Shown one piece after another: positions 57,419 to 64,000 of a DNA stretch of 64,000 nt. The notes beneath the pieces are model-generated. The model was not told where the DNA came from and searched no databases. It worked only from the letters and a program-made list of their open reading frames with translations. The position numbers were made by a program, and so were the translations under genes. This stretch comes from Microvirga roseola (GTDB taxonomy: Bacteria; Pseudomonadota; Alphaproteobacteria; Rhizobiales; Beijerinckiaceae): contig NZ_JAJATX010000012.1 in assembly GCF_020866965.1 (NCBI RefSeq), positions 42,098 through 106,097 of the forward strand, read 5' to 3'. Position 1 is the stretch's first letter; each line of letters starts with the position of its first letter.

Positions 57419-58204
57419 ATGGCTTATAAGGAGTTCGATGTCGCTCTCTCGTTTGCTGGAGAGGACCGTGAGCAAGCAGGCACCTTAGCGCATATCCTAA
57501 AGCGATCGAAGGTAAAGGTATTCTACGACGAGTTCTACCCAGCAACCCTTTGGGGCAAGGACCTATATCAACACTTACAGACTGTATACAGAGATACAGC
57601 TACTTTTTGTATTATATTTGTTTCTGAGCATTATCTTAAGAAGAATTGGACGAAGCATGAACTTCAGCAAGCGCAGGCAAGGGCAATTGGCGAAAGCTCC
57701 GAGTATATTCTTCCTCTTAGACTTGATGACACAAGTCTGCCAGGGCTGAATGACACTGTCGGATATATGGATATTAGGGAAGTATCTATCGAAGACGTGG
57801 CTAAGGCCGTGCTTAAAAAGCTTGGGCGGCAAAGTAATAACGGAAGCTTGATATACAAAAACCACGGTGATTTGGAGGGGGAGTTCGTCAATTACAATGG
57901 GCGAGTTCTTTCTAAGGATCATCCGGCTCGGATTGAGCAAGCGCAGTACATCCCATTTTACATAATGACTTTACCCATGGAGCGGGTCAGGTTTGGTGAT
58001 GAAGCCGCATTCAGGCGAAATAAGAACCTTCCTCCATGTCACGATTGCGGTGTTCTAAGGGGACAGCTTCATGTGCCTGGCTGCGACGTTGAGGAGTGTC
58101 CTGCTTGTGGAGGACAGTTGATCGGATGTGGCTGCAAGGCTGAAGACGCTACTGAGGCTGATGTAGTCAGGTTCAATGGGAATGACGATGAAGACGAGGC
58201 ATAA
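57419..58204 (+). CDS. TIR-domain protein with cysteine-rich C-terminal domain
   Basis: A 261-aa protein with an N-terminal TIR domain (residues 5-135). It opens [20 protein letters not shown] and has [19 protein letters not shown] and [20 protein letters not shown], where Glu81 is the likely catalytic residue. A linker leads to a C-terminal Cys-rich segment: Cys207-X2-Cys210, Cys222, Cys227-X2-Cys230, Cys237 and Cys239 (as in [15 protein letters not shown]), probably a zinc ribbon. Codon use is clearly more AT-rich than in its neighbours, pointing to a separate origin. It is divergent from the TIR-caspase operon and may be a distinct defence gene. Confidence 0.85.
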   Translation: MAYKEFDVALSFAGEDREQAGTLAHILKRSKVKVFYDEFYPATLWGKDLYQHLQTVYRDTATFCIIFVSEHYLKKNWTKHELQQAQARAIGESSEYILPLRLDDTSLPGLNDTVGYMDIREVSIEDVAKAVLKKLGRQSNNGSLIYKNHGDLEGEFVNYNGRVLSKDHPARIEQAQYIPFYIMTLPMERVRFGDEAAFRRNKNLPPCHDCGVLRGQLHVPGCDVEECPACGGQLIGCGCKAEDATEADVVRFNGNDDEDEA

Positions 58205-58404
58205 GGCCTCATTATTTGCCTACAGGACTTGCCTACAGTACCTCCAAACTATTCTTTGAAACTGATGTGGTGGGGGGTGAGTAGCTCCGCCCTCTCACGG
58301 CGACGACGATGCTCGACAAGAGCTACAAAGGGGTGATACAAAACCTTGAAGGGGCGCTGTGCTAAGTCTTTGAATTGTAATATGACCTTCCGGAAATTGC
58401 CCGG
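58205..58404. other. Right end of element 1 with candidate recombination sites
   Basis: Two direct copies of TTGCCTACAG (58216-58225, 58229-58238; 13-bp period) could be an excisionase-binding site. GTGATACAAA at 58333-58342 and TTGAATTGTAA at 58370-58380 match motifs at the left end. attR follows directly. No gene is present. Confidence 0.5.
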
Positions 58405-58424
58405 TCCTCTCCTGGGCACCATCT
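58405..58424 (+). repeat. attR of element 1 / attL of element 2
   Basis: Identical over 20 bp to 49394-49413 (GTCCTCTCCTGGGCACCATC). It marks the junction between the two elements. Confidence 0.85.
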
Positions 58425-58438
58425 TTCTCAAAAGATGT
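58421..58438 (+). other. Hairpin following attR
   Basis: CATCTTT-ctca-AAAGATG, a perfect 7-bp stem in the same place relative to the CCA as the stem at 49411-49428 but with different, compensating bases. Confidence 0.5.
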
Positions 58439-58508
58439 GCTTCCGCAATAAGTTAAGCGATGACAAGGGTTCGAGCCGGGTCCGACTGTTCAACAGGACC
58501 GCTCAACA

Positions 58509-60173
58509 ATGCCGCTTGCGATGCCGCGTCCCATGAAACGCTCGGGGTCCACTCACCATCAGTTCATTCAGCGCATTCCAGCCGACGTGAAGTCGAAGGT
58601 TCAAGGAATGCAACTCTCTATCCCGGTTGGCGATGCGATTGTTCCCGTCACCGTGTCGGAGAAAGCCCAAGACATCCGCGTGTCACTTCGTACTCGGGAC
58701 CCCCAGGAAGCCCGAGCACGGCAAGCGGTGGTCGTGGCCTACCTTGAAAGCGTCTGGCGGGCGGTACGGGAAGGGCCTCAGCGGTTGACCCACAAGCAGG
58801 TCCTAGCCCTCGCGGGGGAGGTGTATCGCACGTTCACGGCAGCATGTGAGGAGGACCCTGACACTCCCGAGCTGTGGGCGTCCGTCACCCACGCTAATGT
58901 AAGGGCGTTACATGGGCGGTACGGACGTGCTGCCCTCTTGATAGCCTCCGACCAGGAGAAGCGAGCCAAGAGCTTGGCGGATCGGTTTGGGCCGTTCGTA
59001 GATGTCGTACTAGCAAAGCGTAGCTTGGTCGTGGATGCGGATAGCCGCGCCCGCTTAGTCGAGCAGGTGGGAGTGGCTATGCGGGAGGCAGGGGAGCGCC
59101 TGTTCTTACATGCGCAGGGCGACTATGGGCCTGATACTCAAATAGACCGCTTTCCTACGTGGACTGAGCCTGCCGAGCCGCCGAAGCAGCCCACCGGACG
59201 TTTCACCCTCACCGGCCTATTCGAGAAACTGGCGAACGAACGGGCTTACTCACCCAAGACGCGGGCAGAGTGGGCAAGAAGCGTCAAAAGCCTCGTCGCG
59301 CATGTTGGCACCGATGACCCTGAGAGGATCACAACGGAAGCCATCATTGCCTGGACAGACGATCTTGTCGCCAAGGGCCTAACTGCCAAGACAATCAACG
59401 ACGCCCACCTCGCAGCGGTAAAGGCTCTGTTCAAATGGGCCAAGGCGAAGCGTTACGTGTCATCGAACCCGGCCCTTGAGGTTCCCAAGGTTGAACGGCG
59501 AGACGAGGGGCAAGCCGAGCGTGGATACACGCTGGCAGAGGCTGAGGCGGTGCTTAGAGCCGCCAGTCGAGAGAAGAACCCGGTACGCCGCTGGCTACCG
59601 TGGCTCATGGCCTATTCAGGAGCGCGAGCTGGTGAGGTCGCACAGCTTCGACGCCAGGATGTGAGACAAGAGCCTGAAACCGGGTTCTGGTATCTCGACA
59701 TCAACCCGGCTGCTGGTCGCCTCAAGAACAAACCATCGGCCCGAGCGGTGCCGCTCCACCCCCACCTGATTGAGCTTGGCTTCGTCGAATGGGTGGCCAC
59801 ACAGTCTCGGGAGCGTCTGTTTTACGAGGAGAAAGCCGAGCGCGGGGACCGTCGGTCGCGGCGGTCTGTCACCATCAACCGGTTGGGTGACTGGGTACGA
59901 GGTTTGGGCCTGCCTGGTGTTGTTTCTGGTGAAGTCGCTCCTAACCATGGTTGGCGACATCGTGTGGCTACGGAACTGGTCAACCTTGAGGTGCCCGACA
60001 CAATCCGCAAGCGCCTCCTGGGACATGCTCTGCACGGACAAGACAACCGGTATGTCGGACGTATCGTTATGGAGCGCCTCCACGACGCCGTCGCTAGGCT
60101 GCCAAGGTACGCTGTAAGTGAGGATGCAAAGCCCGAAATAAGGAAGCTCGCAGGTGGCGAAAAAAACCGATGA
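58509..60173 (+). CDS. Tyrosine-type site-specific recombinase (integrase) of element 2
   Basis: A 554-aa integrase related to the one at 49498. The N-terminal DUF6538-like region contains FIQRIPADVKSKV and VSLRTRDPQEARARQ. The core-binding domain spans about 230-315. The catalytic residues are in YSGARAGEVAQLRR (Arg), NHGWRHRV (His, Arg) and LGHALHGQDNRYVG (His, Tyr). It lies 85 bp beyond the second att copy, the same distance as for integrase 1. The longer C-terminus (SEDAKPEIRKLAGGEKNR) is unique to it. The ATG at 58509 has no clear ribosome site; ATGs a few codons on are possible. Confidence 0.92.
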   Translation: MPLAMPRPMKRSGSTHHQFIQRIPADVKSKVQGMQLSIPVGDAIVPVTVSEKAQDIRVSLRTRDPQEARARQAVVVAYLESVWRAVREGPQRLTHKQVLALAGEVYRTFTAACEEDPDTPELWASVTHANVRALHGRYGRAALLIASDQEKRAKSLADRFGPFVDVVLAKRSLVVDADSRARLVEQVGVAMREAGERLFLHAQGDYGPDTQIDRFPTWTEPAEPPKQPTGRFTLTGLFEKLANERAYSPKTRAEWARSVKSLVAHVGTDDPERITTEAIIAWTDDLVAKGLTAKTINDAHLAAVKALFKWAKAKRYVSSNPALEVPKVERRDEGQAERGYTLAEAEAVLRAASREKNPVRRWLPWLMAYSGARAGEVAQLRRQDVRQEPETGFWYLDINPAAGRLKNKPSARAVPLHPHLIELGFVEWVATQSRERLFYEEKAERGDRRSRRSVTINRLGDWVRGLGLPGVVSGEVAPNHGWRHRVATELVNLEVPDTIRKRLLGHALHGQDNRYVGRIVMERLHDAVARLPRYAVSEDAKPEIRKLAGGEKNR

Positions 60174-60184
60174 GCCGAAGTATG

Positions 60185-60215
60185 TTGACAGTGTAGGTTT
60201 CGCCTACACCGTCAA
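60185..60215. terminator. Bidirectional hairpin between integrase 2 and the ParB-like gene
   Basis: TTGAC-a-GTGTAGG, loop tttcg, CCTACAC-c-GTCAA: a 12-bp stem with one mismatch, between convergent genes. It has no U-tract. A further inverted pair of TGTACA hexamers lies at about 60243-60270. Confidence 0.55.
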
Positions 60216-60281
60216 CGTGTTTAGCTTCCGGGTAACCTCAGGCTGTACAAATTGGACACCGTAGGGGATGTACAGGGTCGG

Positions 60282-61085
60282 TTAAAAGTCGTCTTCGCAG
60301 TCCTCCAAATTCACATCAGGAATGTGGTGGCGTAACTCATCGACAACATCCGGTAAGCGCCTGCCAAAATAGGCAGCCAACGCCATCGCAGCAACTTCAG
60401 GATTATTCGAGAGCTTGTTCCCGAACTCCTTAGCAAGCCGGTCGGCATACCGATTAGCTTGCTCCTCTAGCCATTGTTCTCGCTCCTCATCTGTCATGCG
60501 GGCAAAATGGCCAGCGCCTTTTGCGGTGCGCCTCGCCTGCCACCATGAGCGGCAATCGAACGCGTCAGCCCCGAGTTGCCTGCGAACAGTCCGCATGTTC
60601 GAGACTTGCGAAGTAGATACGCCCGAAGCCTGTGCTATGTCGGCTTTGGAGTACCGATCCATGAGAACCAGTCGCCAAGCAAAGTCCTGTCGCTCCTGCG
60701 ATGACATCGGCAGCTTTGCCTTCGAGTTCGCCGCGCCAGCCTCTAAGACTGCCTCATCAAGTGTTCCCTCGAAGTATCTCACCGGAATGTCTGTGGTGCG
60801 CTTCGCAAGGGCATAGGCAGCAAGGCGGTGATGGCCGTCGATGAGAACAGCCTCTTGTCCAACCTGAATGACCGTGACGGGGTCAACCGCACCGACATTC
60901 AAGATGACGCGAGCAAGCTCGCTGACATGTCGCTCGTCCATTCCGCGTGGCTGGAACAGCTTTGGTATTTGCCTGATGCCCTTGAGGGGCAATCTATTAG
61001 GGAGACAAGCAGGTGACAGCTGACTGGTCTTAGCTTTCAACTCAGCGAGGAGGTCAGCCGGTTCGTACGAGACATCGAAGCTCAT
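60282..61085 (-). CDS. ParB-like N-terminal domain protein (element 2)
   Basis: A 267-aa homologue of the protein at 51985-52848. The ParB/Srx-like core reads LKGIRQIPKLFQPRGMDE, then VDPVTVIQVGQEAVLIDGHH with the GHHR box, and SKAKLPMSSQERQDFAWRL, a stretch nearly shared with the element 1 protein. A helix-turn-helix (KADIAQASGVSTSQVSNMRT) follows, then a C-terminal segment EEQANRYADRLAKEFGNKLS that also has a counterpart. The start overlaps the RNase HI stop (ATGA). DNA binding and element maintenance are inferred; no ParA-like partner is present. Confidence 0.8.
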   Translation of the reverse strand: MSFDVSYEPADLLAELKAKTSQLSPACLPNRLPLKGIRQIPKLFQPRGMDERHVSELARVILNVGAVDPVTVIQVGQEAVLIDGHHRLAAYALAKRTTDIPVRYFEGTLDEAVLEAGAANSKAKLPMSSQERQDFAWRLVLMDRYSKADIAQASGVSTSQVSNMRTVRRQLGADAFDCRSWWQARRTAKGAGHFARMTDEEREQWLEEQANRYADRLAKEFGNKLSNNPEVAAMALAAYFGRRLPDVVDELRHHIPDVNLEDCEDDF

Positions 61086-61672
61086 TGCGTAGCCACCATA
61101 CCGAGAGGCTTTAGAGCCTTGATGGGTGCCGTCTCGCCTGGGCTATCCAGTTCTGTCCTTCCGCTAATCGGAGGCAACCCAGAGCGGACCTTCTCTGCCT
61201 CAGTGCGGGCAAGGGTATCGACAAGCTCGTTGCCCTCGTCGCCTGCGTGACCGCGTACCCACTGAAAGCGGACACTAGGGTGTTCGTCCGAGAGCTTGAA
61301 CAGGATCTGCCATAGGCCCGCATTGGCAACCGGCTGGCCTTTGGAGTTCCGCCAGCGCCTTGCTTCCCACCCTCGACGCCACTCCGTCACGCCCTTCACG
61401 ACATACTCGCTGTCACAATGGATGATCCCGTAGGCGTCCTGAGGGAGAGCGTTCAGGGCCTCAATGGCAGCTCGTAGCTCCATTGCGTTGTTTGTCGCCA
61501 GAGCCTCGGAGCCGACCAGCGTCTCTCGGCGGCCATCTGGTTGGATGATGAGAACGGCCCAACCTGCGGGGCCTGGATTGTGGAGCGATGAGCCGTCCGC
61601 GTACACCACGTAGGTGTCAGCCAGCGGCTTCCCTCCAATGGCTTCATTGGATGAATGATTGTTCCTTCTCAT
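61082..61672 (-). CDS. RNase HI family protein (element 2)
   Basis: A 196-aa ribonuclease H with the catalytic acids in VVYADGSSLHNPGPAGWAV, NNAMELRAAI, IIHCDSEYVVKGVTEWRRG and RGHAGDEGNELVDTLA. It extends about 35 residues past the RNase H fold (SGLPPISGRTELDSPG). It is homologous to the element 1 enzyme but diverged. The frame is open upstream through the array side, but the ATG at 61672 is the first that fits the family start. Its stop overlaps the ParB-like start, so the two are coupled as in element 1. Confidence 0.88.
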   Translation of the reverse strand: MRRNNHSSNEAIGGKPLADTYVVYADGSSLHNPGPAGWAVLIIQPDGRRETLVGSEALATNNAMELRAAIEALNALPQDAYGIIHCDSEYVVKGVTEWRRGWEARRWRNSKGQPVANAGLWQILFKLSDEHPSVRFQWVRGHAGDEGNELVDTLARTEAEKVRSGLPPISGRTELDSPGETAPIKALKPLGMVATQ

Positions 61673-61815
61673 GGTTTTGAATTGAGATGATAGCGGGCAG
61701 ACCAAGAACATGAGTTGTCCTGATCTGCGCGACAGGGGGCGTGTTGATGAGTGAATAAGGTCCGTGACAACAGATGCTGACGGACGCGCAAGAGACATTA
61801 GCGATCAGGCGCTTA

Positions 61816-61979
61816 TGTCTAGAGGTGCAACCTAAACGCCTTATCTCTGAAGGTGAGGGACAATTCCCCATTTCCTCTGAAGGTGCATGGTATTTACCAT
61901 CTCTAAGAGTGGGAGTATCACCCTTGTTCTCTGGAGGTGGGGCTTAATTAGATCAGGAAAGGTGCAGTCTCACTGCACC
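61816..61979 (+). repeat. Array of six ~28-bp degenerate tandem repeats (array 2)
   Basis: Units carry TCTCTGAAGGTG or close variants (TCTAGAGGTG, CTCTAAGAGTG, CTCTGGAGGTG, AGGAAAGGTG). The GGTG cores are at 61824, 61852, 61882, 61908, 61936 and 61961, a period of 25-30 bp. After most cores there is a short complementary pair (GGG-acaatt-CCC; TGGTATTTACCA; GGGAGTATCACCC), so each unit could fold or be a binding site. Position is equivalent to array 1, but the sequence is unrelated. Confidence 0.7.
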
Positions 61980-61982
61980 TTT
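61958..61982 (-). terminator. Terminator of the element 2 recombinase gene
   Basis: A perfect 10-bp inverted repeat, AAAGGTGCAG-tctca-CTGCACCTTT, 15 bp after the recombinase stop. On the minus strand the stem ends CACCTTT and is followed by CC. It also forms the last unit of array 2. Confidence 0.65.
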
Positions 61983-61997
61983 GGGTCGCTTAGCGGA

Positions 61998-62540
61998 TCA
62001 CGCTTGGAGAACCCGGTAGACCTGCATCCGTGAGCAACCAAGCGCCTTCGCGATTGCGGCAGGGCCGTGCCCTTCCGAGTGCATCGCCTTCACCTTGTCA
62101 TGGTCGAGACGACGCTTCCCGCCCCTGTAGACGCCTTCTGCTTTCGCCTTTTCGATCCCGTCCCTCTGCCGCTCCTTGATGAACCGGCGCTCCATTTGAG
62201 CCACCATGCCAAGGACTGTAAGGACGAGGTGACCCATCTCTCCCCGTGTGCTGACATGCGGATCAAGCACAGTGAGGAATGCGCCTTTCTGCTCAACCTC
62301 ATGAACGATGTTGAGAACGTCTCTGGTGTTCCGCCCAAGCCGGTCTAGGCGGGTGACGACTAGCTCATCACCGGGGCGTAGGAACTCAATGACGGTTGCC
62401 AATTCCTCCCGTCCGTCTCGGCTTGCGCCTGAGACCTTTTCAGAGCGGACGACCTCGCAGCCTTCGGCCTTCAGTTTGTCGATTTGGGTCTGGAGGTCTT
62501 GGTCAGAAGTGGAGACACGGGCGTATCCGATGCGGGCCAT
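61998..62540 (-). CDS. Serine recombinase (resolvase/invertase family) of element 2
   Basis: A 180-aa small serine recombinase. The catalytic serine is in IGYARVSTSDQDLQTQ near residue 10, active-site arginines are in TRLDRLGRNTRDV near 70, and a C-terminal helix-turn-helix is GPAAIAKALGCSRMQVYRV. It is of the Tn3-resolvase/Pin type and shorter than the recombinase at 54498. The upstream 120 bp contain repeated CCCTGA-GTTACG motifs that look like its own binding site. A terminator follows the stop. Confidence 0.93.
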   Translation of the reverse strand: MARIGYARVSTSDQDLQTQIDKLKAEGCEVVRSEKVSGASRDGREELATVIEFLRPGDELVVTRLDRLGRNTRDVLNIVHEVEQKGAFLTVLDPHVSTRGEMGHLVLTVLGMVAQMERRFIKERQRDGIEKAKAEGVYRGGKRRLDHDKVKAMHSEGHGPAAIAKALGCSRMQVYRVLQA

Positions 62541-62544
62541 AGAT

Positions 62545-62665
62545 GTAACCTCAGGGTCTTAGACTTTGGCAGATTTGCGTCACATTAGGCCAATGTCAAC
62601 CCTGATGTTACGTCTCCAAGCATGGCCGTGTTACGTCACTCCAGGGTACGCCCTGAGGTTACGCC
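62545..62665. promoter_or_regulatory. Candidate res site of recombinase 2
   Basis: GTAACCTCAGGG (62545-62556, inverted), CCCTGATGTTACGTC (62600-62614), GTTACGTC (62630-62637) and CCCTGAGGTTACGCC (62651-62665). The inverted and direct copies upstream of the recombinase gene match the layout at 55146-55208 with a different motif. Confidence 0.6.
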
Positions 62666-62668
62666 CTC

Positions 62669-63166
62669 TCATGTCAAGACTTCAGCAATAGGCCGCCACG
62701 CAGGTGATCTTTGATGGTCTACAATGGACACAACAGCCTGTTGAACAGATACTAATCCACGGACCATCCAGCACCCGCGCACTGTAGCGCGACTATCGGG
62801 TTCGGCCACAAGCTCGCTCGCGCTGATGCGAATGATGACGGGGCGCCTTCCTGGTCCCTCCCTGCGGCCACGGGAACGGTAGTGTGCGATGTCAGCGAAG
62901 AACGCTGCACCACGCCAATGATCTGCAAAGAACACAGCTTCTGAGCAACGCTGAGTAAGGTCGGCATCGTCACGCCAGACCGGAACTTCGCCGGGCTTCA
63001 GACCATCACGGTAGATCGCCTTCAATCGTGCGAACACCGTGCCATGATAGAGATAGCGGGGTGTTCTCAGTACCGGCCCTCCTACGGGGGGAACTTCGGT
63101 CGCTGATCCGGTTAGAAGGCGTCTCATGTTTTTTCGCGAAAATATCCGGAGGACGGTCGGCTTCAT
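62669..63166 (-). CDS. Hypothetical protein with ADP-ribosyltransferase-like motifs
   Basis: A 165-aa protein of unknown function. The segment YLYHGTVFARLKAIYRDGLK, followed by an acidic stretch and EAVFFADHWRGAAFFAD, then RRPVIIRISASEL, is the pattern seen in ADP-ribosyltransferase-fold proteins and Tpt1-like enzymes (HGT near the first strand, GL after a helix, then a strand-aromatic motif). I have no exact family match. It lies next to the recombinase and its res site, in the place where element 1 keeps its defence genes, so a toxin or antiphage role is possible. Starts at 63166 or 63127 are both weak. Confidence 0.55.
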   Translation of the reverse strand: MKPTVLRIFSRKNMRRLLTGSATEVPPVGGPVLRTPRYLYHGTVFARLKAIYRDGLKPGEVPVWRDDADLTQRCSEAVFFADHWRGAAFFADIAHYRSRGRREGPGRRPVIIRISASELVAEPDSRATVRGCWMVRGLVSVQQAVVSIVDHQRSPAWRPIAEVLT

Positions 63167-63560
63167 ACGAGCGAGGCCCGAAAGGTTTTTCTAAATCGCT
63201 GCGCCAGTAGAGATGTCCCGCAGCCACTGCAACACTAATAATAGTCCGGGCGATGCTGGATCAAGATACGCCACCCATCACCAAGAGGGAGTGCAGTTCA
63301 TGAGTTTTTGGTCAATGGTCGAGACATACGCATAGAGGAGTATCACCCACACCGACCCTTGATAGAAACTCCTCAGCGGACAAGACACAATTGGACACTG
63401 AACTGGTCAGAAGCGAGCGGACCAGTTGCTTACAACATCACGACTTGAGGAAGGTGGCCCTATGGGGGACATCGCGATTGTGTTTACGGAGAAATGCCCT
63501 CTCAGCATTTCTCACCAAACATTGCTCGCGACGCACTGGGTCTTGAGGTAGAGGGAACCA
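63167..63560. other. Intergenic region of about 390 bp
   Basis: No gene or att copy is recognised. It holds one perfect 9-bp inverted repeat, GAGAAATGC-cctctca-GCATTTCTC (63489-63513), about 48 bp beyond the stop of the receiver-domain gene, with no U-tract. This may be a transcript end for that gene. The element 2 right end could lie here or beyond. Confidence 0.5.
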
Positions 63561-64000
63561 TTATATGGTTCTGTCCAGCATTTGCCTCACCTTGGTAGCT
63601 AGTTCGGCATAGGTGAAAGGCTTCCCGATCAGGTGCATCCCAGGGTCAAGGCGACCATGGTGGACGATGGCGTTCGAGGTGTAGCCCGTGGTGAACAGAA
63701 CCGGCAGCTCTGGCCTGCGCCGGGTAACCTCGTCAGAAAGCGCACGCCCGTTCATCCCCCCGGTCAGAACGACGTCGGTAAAGAGTAGGTCGATCTCCGG
63801 ATGCCGCTCGACAATCTTTAGAGCCTCCCGACCCTCGGCCGCCTCAAGAACGCGGTACCCAAGATCACGGAGTGCCTCAGTGGTGTAGGCTCGCAGATCG
63901 GGCTCATCTTCCACAACCAGGATAGTCTCGCCTGCCCCTCGCACCATTACTGGGCTCTTTGCCGGCATCTCGGCAGGCTCCTCGTCTGAGCCGATCAGGC
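63561..64000 (-). CDS. Receiver domain, C-terminal part of a probable hybrid sensor kinase (partial)
   Basis: The frame is open to the right edge, so the N-terminus is outside the window. The visible 145 or so residues form a response-regulator receiver domain: ETILVVEDEPDLRAYTTEAL with the acidic pocket, the phospho-acceptor Asp in DLLFTDVVLTGGMNG, and the lysine in LIGKPFTYAELATKV. Sequence continues upstream of the ATG at 63968 as a linker (SDEEPAE). This is the typical tail of Rhizobiales hybrid histidine kinases. Whether it is host chromosome or element DNA is unclear. Confidence 0.8.
   Translation of the reverse strand, partial: LIGSDEEPAEMPAKSPVMVRGAGETILVVEDEPDLRAYTTEALRDLGYRVLEAAEGREALKIVERHPEIDLLFTDVVLTGGMNGRALSDEVTRRRPELPVLFTTGYTSNAIVHHGRLDPGMHLIGKPFTYAELATKVRQMLDRTI

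Larger units (their letters stand above)
49394..58404 (+). mobile_element. Integrative element 1 (tRNA-Leu-inserted, TIR/caspase cargo)
   Basis: About 9,011 bp bounded by an identical 20-bp direct repeat that comprises the 3' end of tRNA-Leu. From the left it carries a tyrosine integrase, a hypothetical zinc-cluster protein, ParB-like, RNase HI and small-protein genes, a repeat array, a serine recombinase with a res-like site, a TIR-caspase-TIR operon, a divergent TIR gene, and candidate integrase/Xis sites at the right end. There is no replication initiator, conjugation or phage structural gene. Boundaries follow directly from the repeat; mobility is inferred. Confidence 0.8.
61673..61997. 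other. Non-coding region of element 2 holding repeat array 2
   Basis: 325 bp between the RNase HI start and the recombinase stop. It holds the six-unit array (61816-61979) and the recombinase terminator. Left of the array is a spacer with a TTTGAATTGAGATGAT motif near 61675, a partial match to the TTGAATTGTAA motif of element 1. No gene is credible here. Confidence 0.7.
58405..63166 (+). mobile_element. Integrative element 2 (right boundary not seen)
   Basis: It starts at the second copy of the tRNA-Leu 3' end. It carries an integrase, RNase HI and ParB-like genes, a repeat array and a serine recombinase in the same order and orientation as element 1, then a cargo-like gene. No third copy of the att repeat is found up to base 64000, so the right end is beyond the window or has decayed. 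The end coordinate given is only the last gene that fits the pattern. Confidence 0.55.

Noticed and set aside
61816..61979. CRISPR array or simple satellite
   Set aside because: Units are contiguous with no unique spacers and only partly conserved.
63167..63560. Right attachment site of element 2
   Set aside because: No copy of the tRNA-Leu 3' end, even degenerate, was found between 60174 and 64000.

Overview
The window looks like a chromosome segment of an alphaproteobacterium of the Rhizobiales (Hyphomicrobiales), most likely Methylobacteriaceae such as Microvirga or Methylobacterium. The support is GC-rich coding DNA, the gene order metK-praR-lnt-corC-ybeY-phoH-miaB, an irr regulator divergent from fabA-fabB-fabI, BA14K, DUF1127 and DUF892 proteins, and two EcfG-type promoters (GGAAC, 16-base spacer, CGTT or TGTT). 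The genus is an inference; no rRNA gene is present.

Bases 1-49326 are ordinary core genome. In order: hslU; stress and cell-envelope genes; pnp-rpsO; the rimP-nusA-ylxR-infB-rbfA-truB translation operon (minus strand); trmB-metK-praR; the lnt/corC/ybeY/phoH/miaB block; a GST/DUF1127/LysR cluster; plsC-mur-rimI-tsaB; nitroreductase, Nfu, Usp, trpS and murJ; a DsbA-like protein; an isoaspartyl-methyltransferase-like protein; a PAS-GAF-PAS-GGDEF-EAL protein; a sugar dehydrogenase-PEBP fusion broken by three frameshifts; fabA-fabB-fabI with divergent irr; then a transporter, a D-2-hydroxyacid dehydrogenase, a Crp-family regulator, an amine oxidase, a CysZ-like membrane protein and an NDUFA9-like protein. 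Two inverted copies of a ~110-135 bp interspersed repeat and two REP-like palindromes sit between these genes.

From tRNA-Leu(CAG) at 49327 to the right edge lies accessory DNA that looks like two related integrative elements in tandem. Element 1 (49394-58404, about 9.0 kb) is bounded by a 20-bp direct repeat of the tRNA 3' end. Element 2 starts at the second repeat, and its right end is not seen. Both share a backbone: tyrosine integrase, RNase HI and ParB-like genes in one minus-strand operon, an intergenic array of short degenerate repeats, a serine recombinase, and a repeat cluster upstream of that recombinase which looks like its res site. The two arrays occupy the same place but have unrelated sequences.

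The cargo lies beyond the recombinase. In element 1 it is a minus-strand operon of a ThsB-like TIR protein, a caspase-like protease and a second TIR protein, plus a divergent, AT-richer TIR gene with a cysteine-rich tail. This looks like a Thoeris-related antiphage locus with a caspase effector and extra TIRs. In element 2 the corresponding slot holds a protein with ADP-ribosyltransferase-like motifs. The window ends in the C-terminal receiver domain of a probable hybrid histidine kinase.
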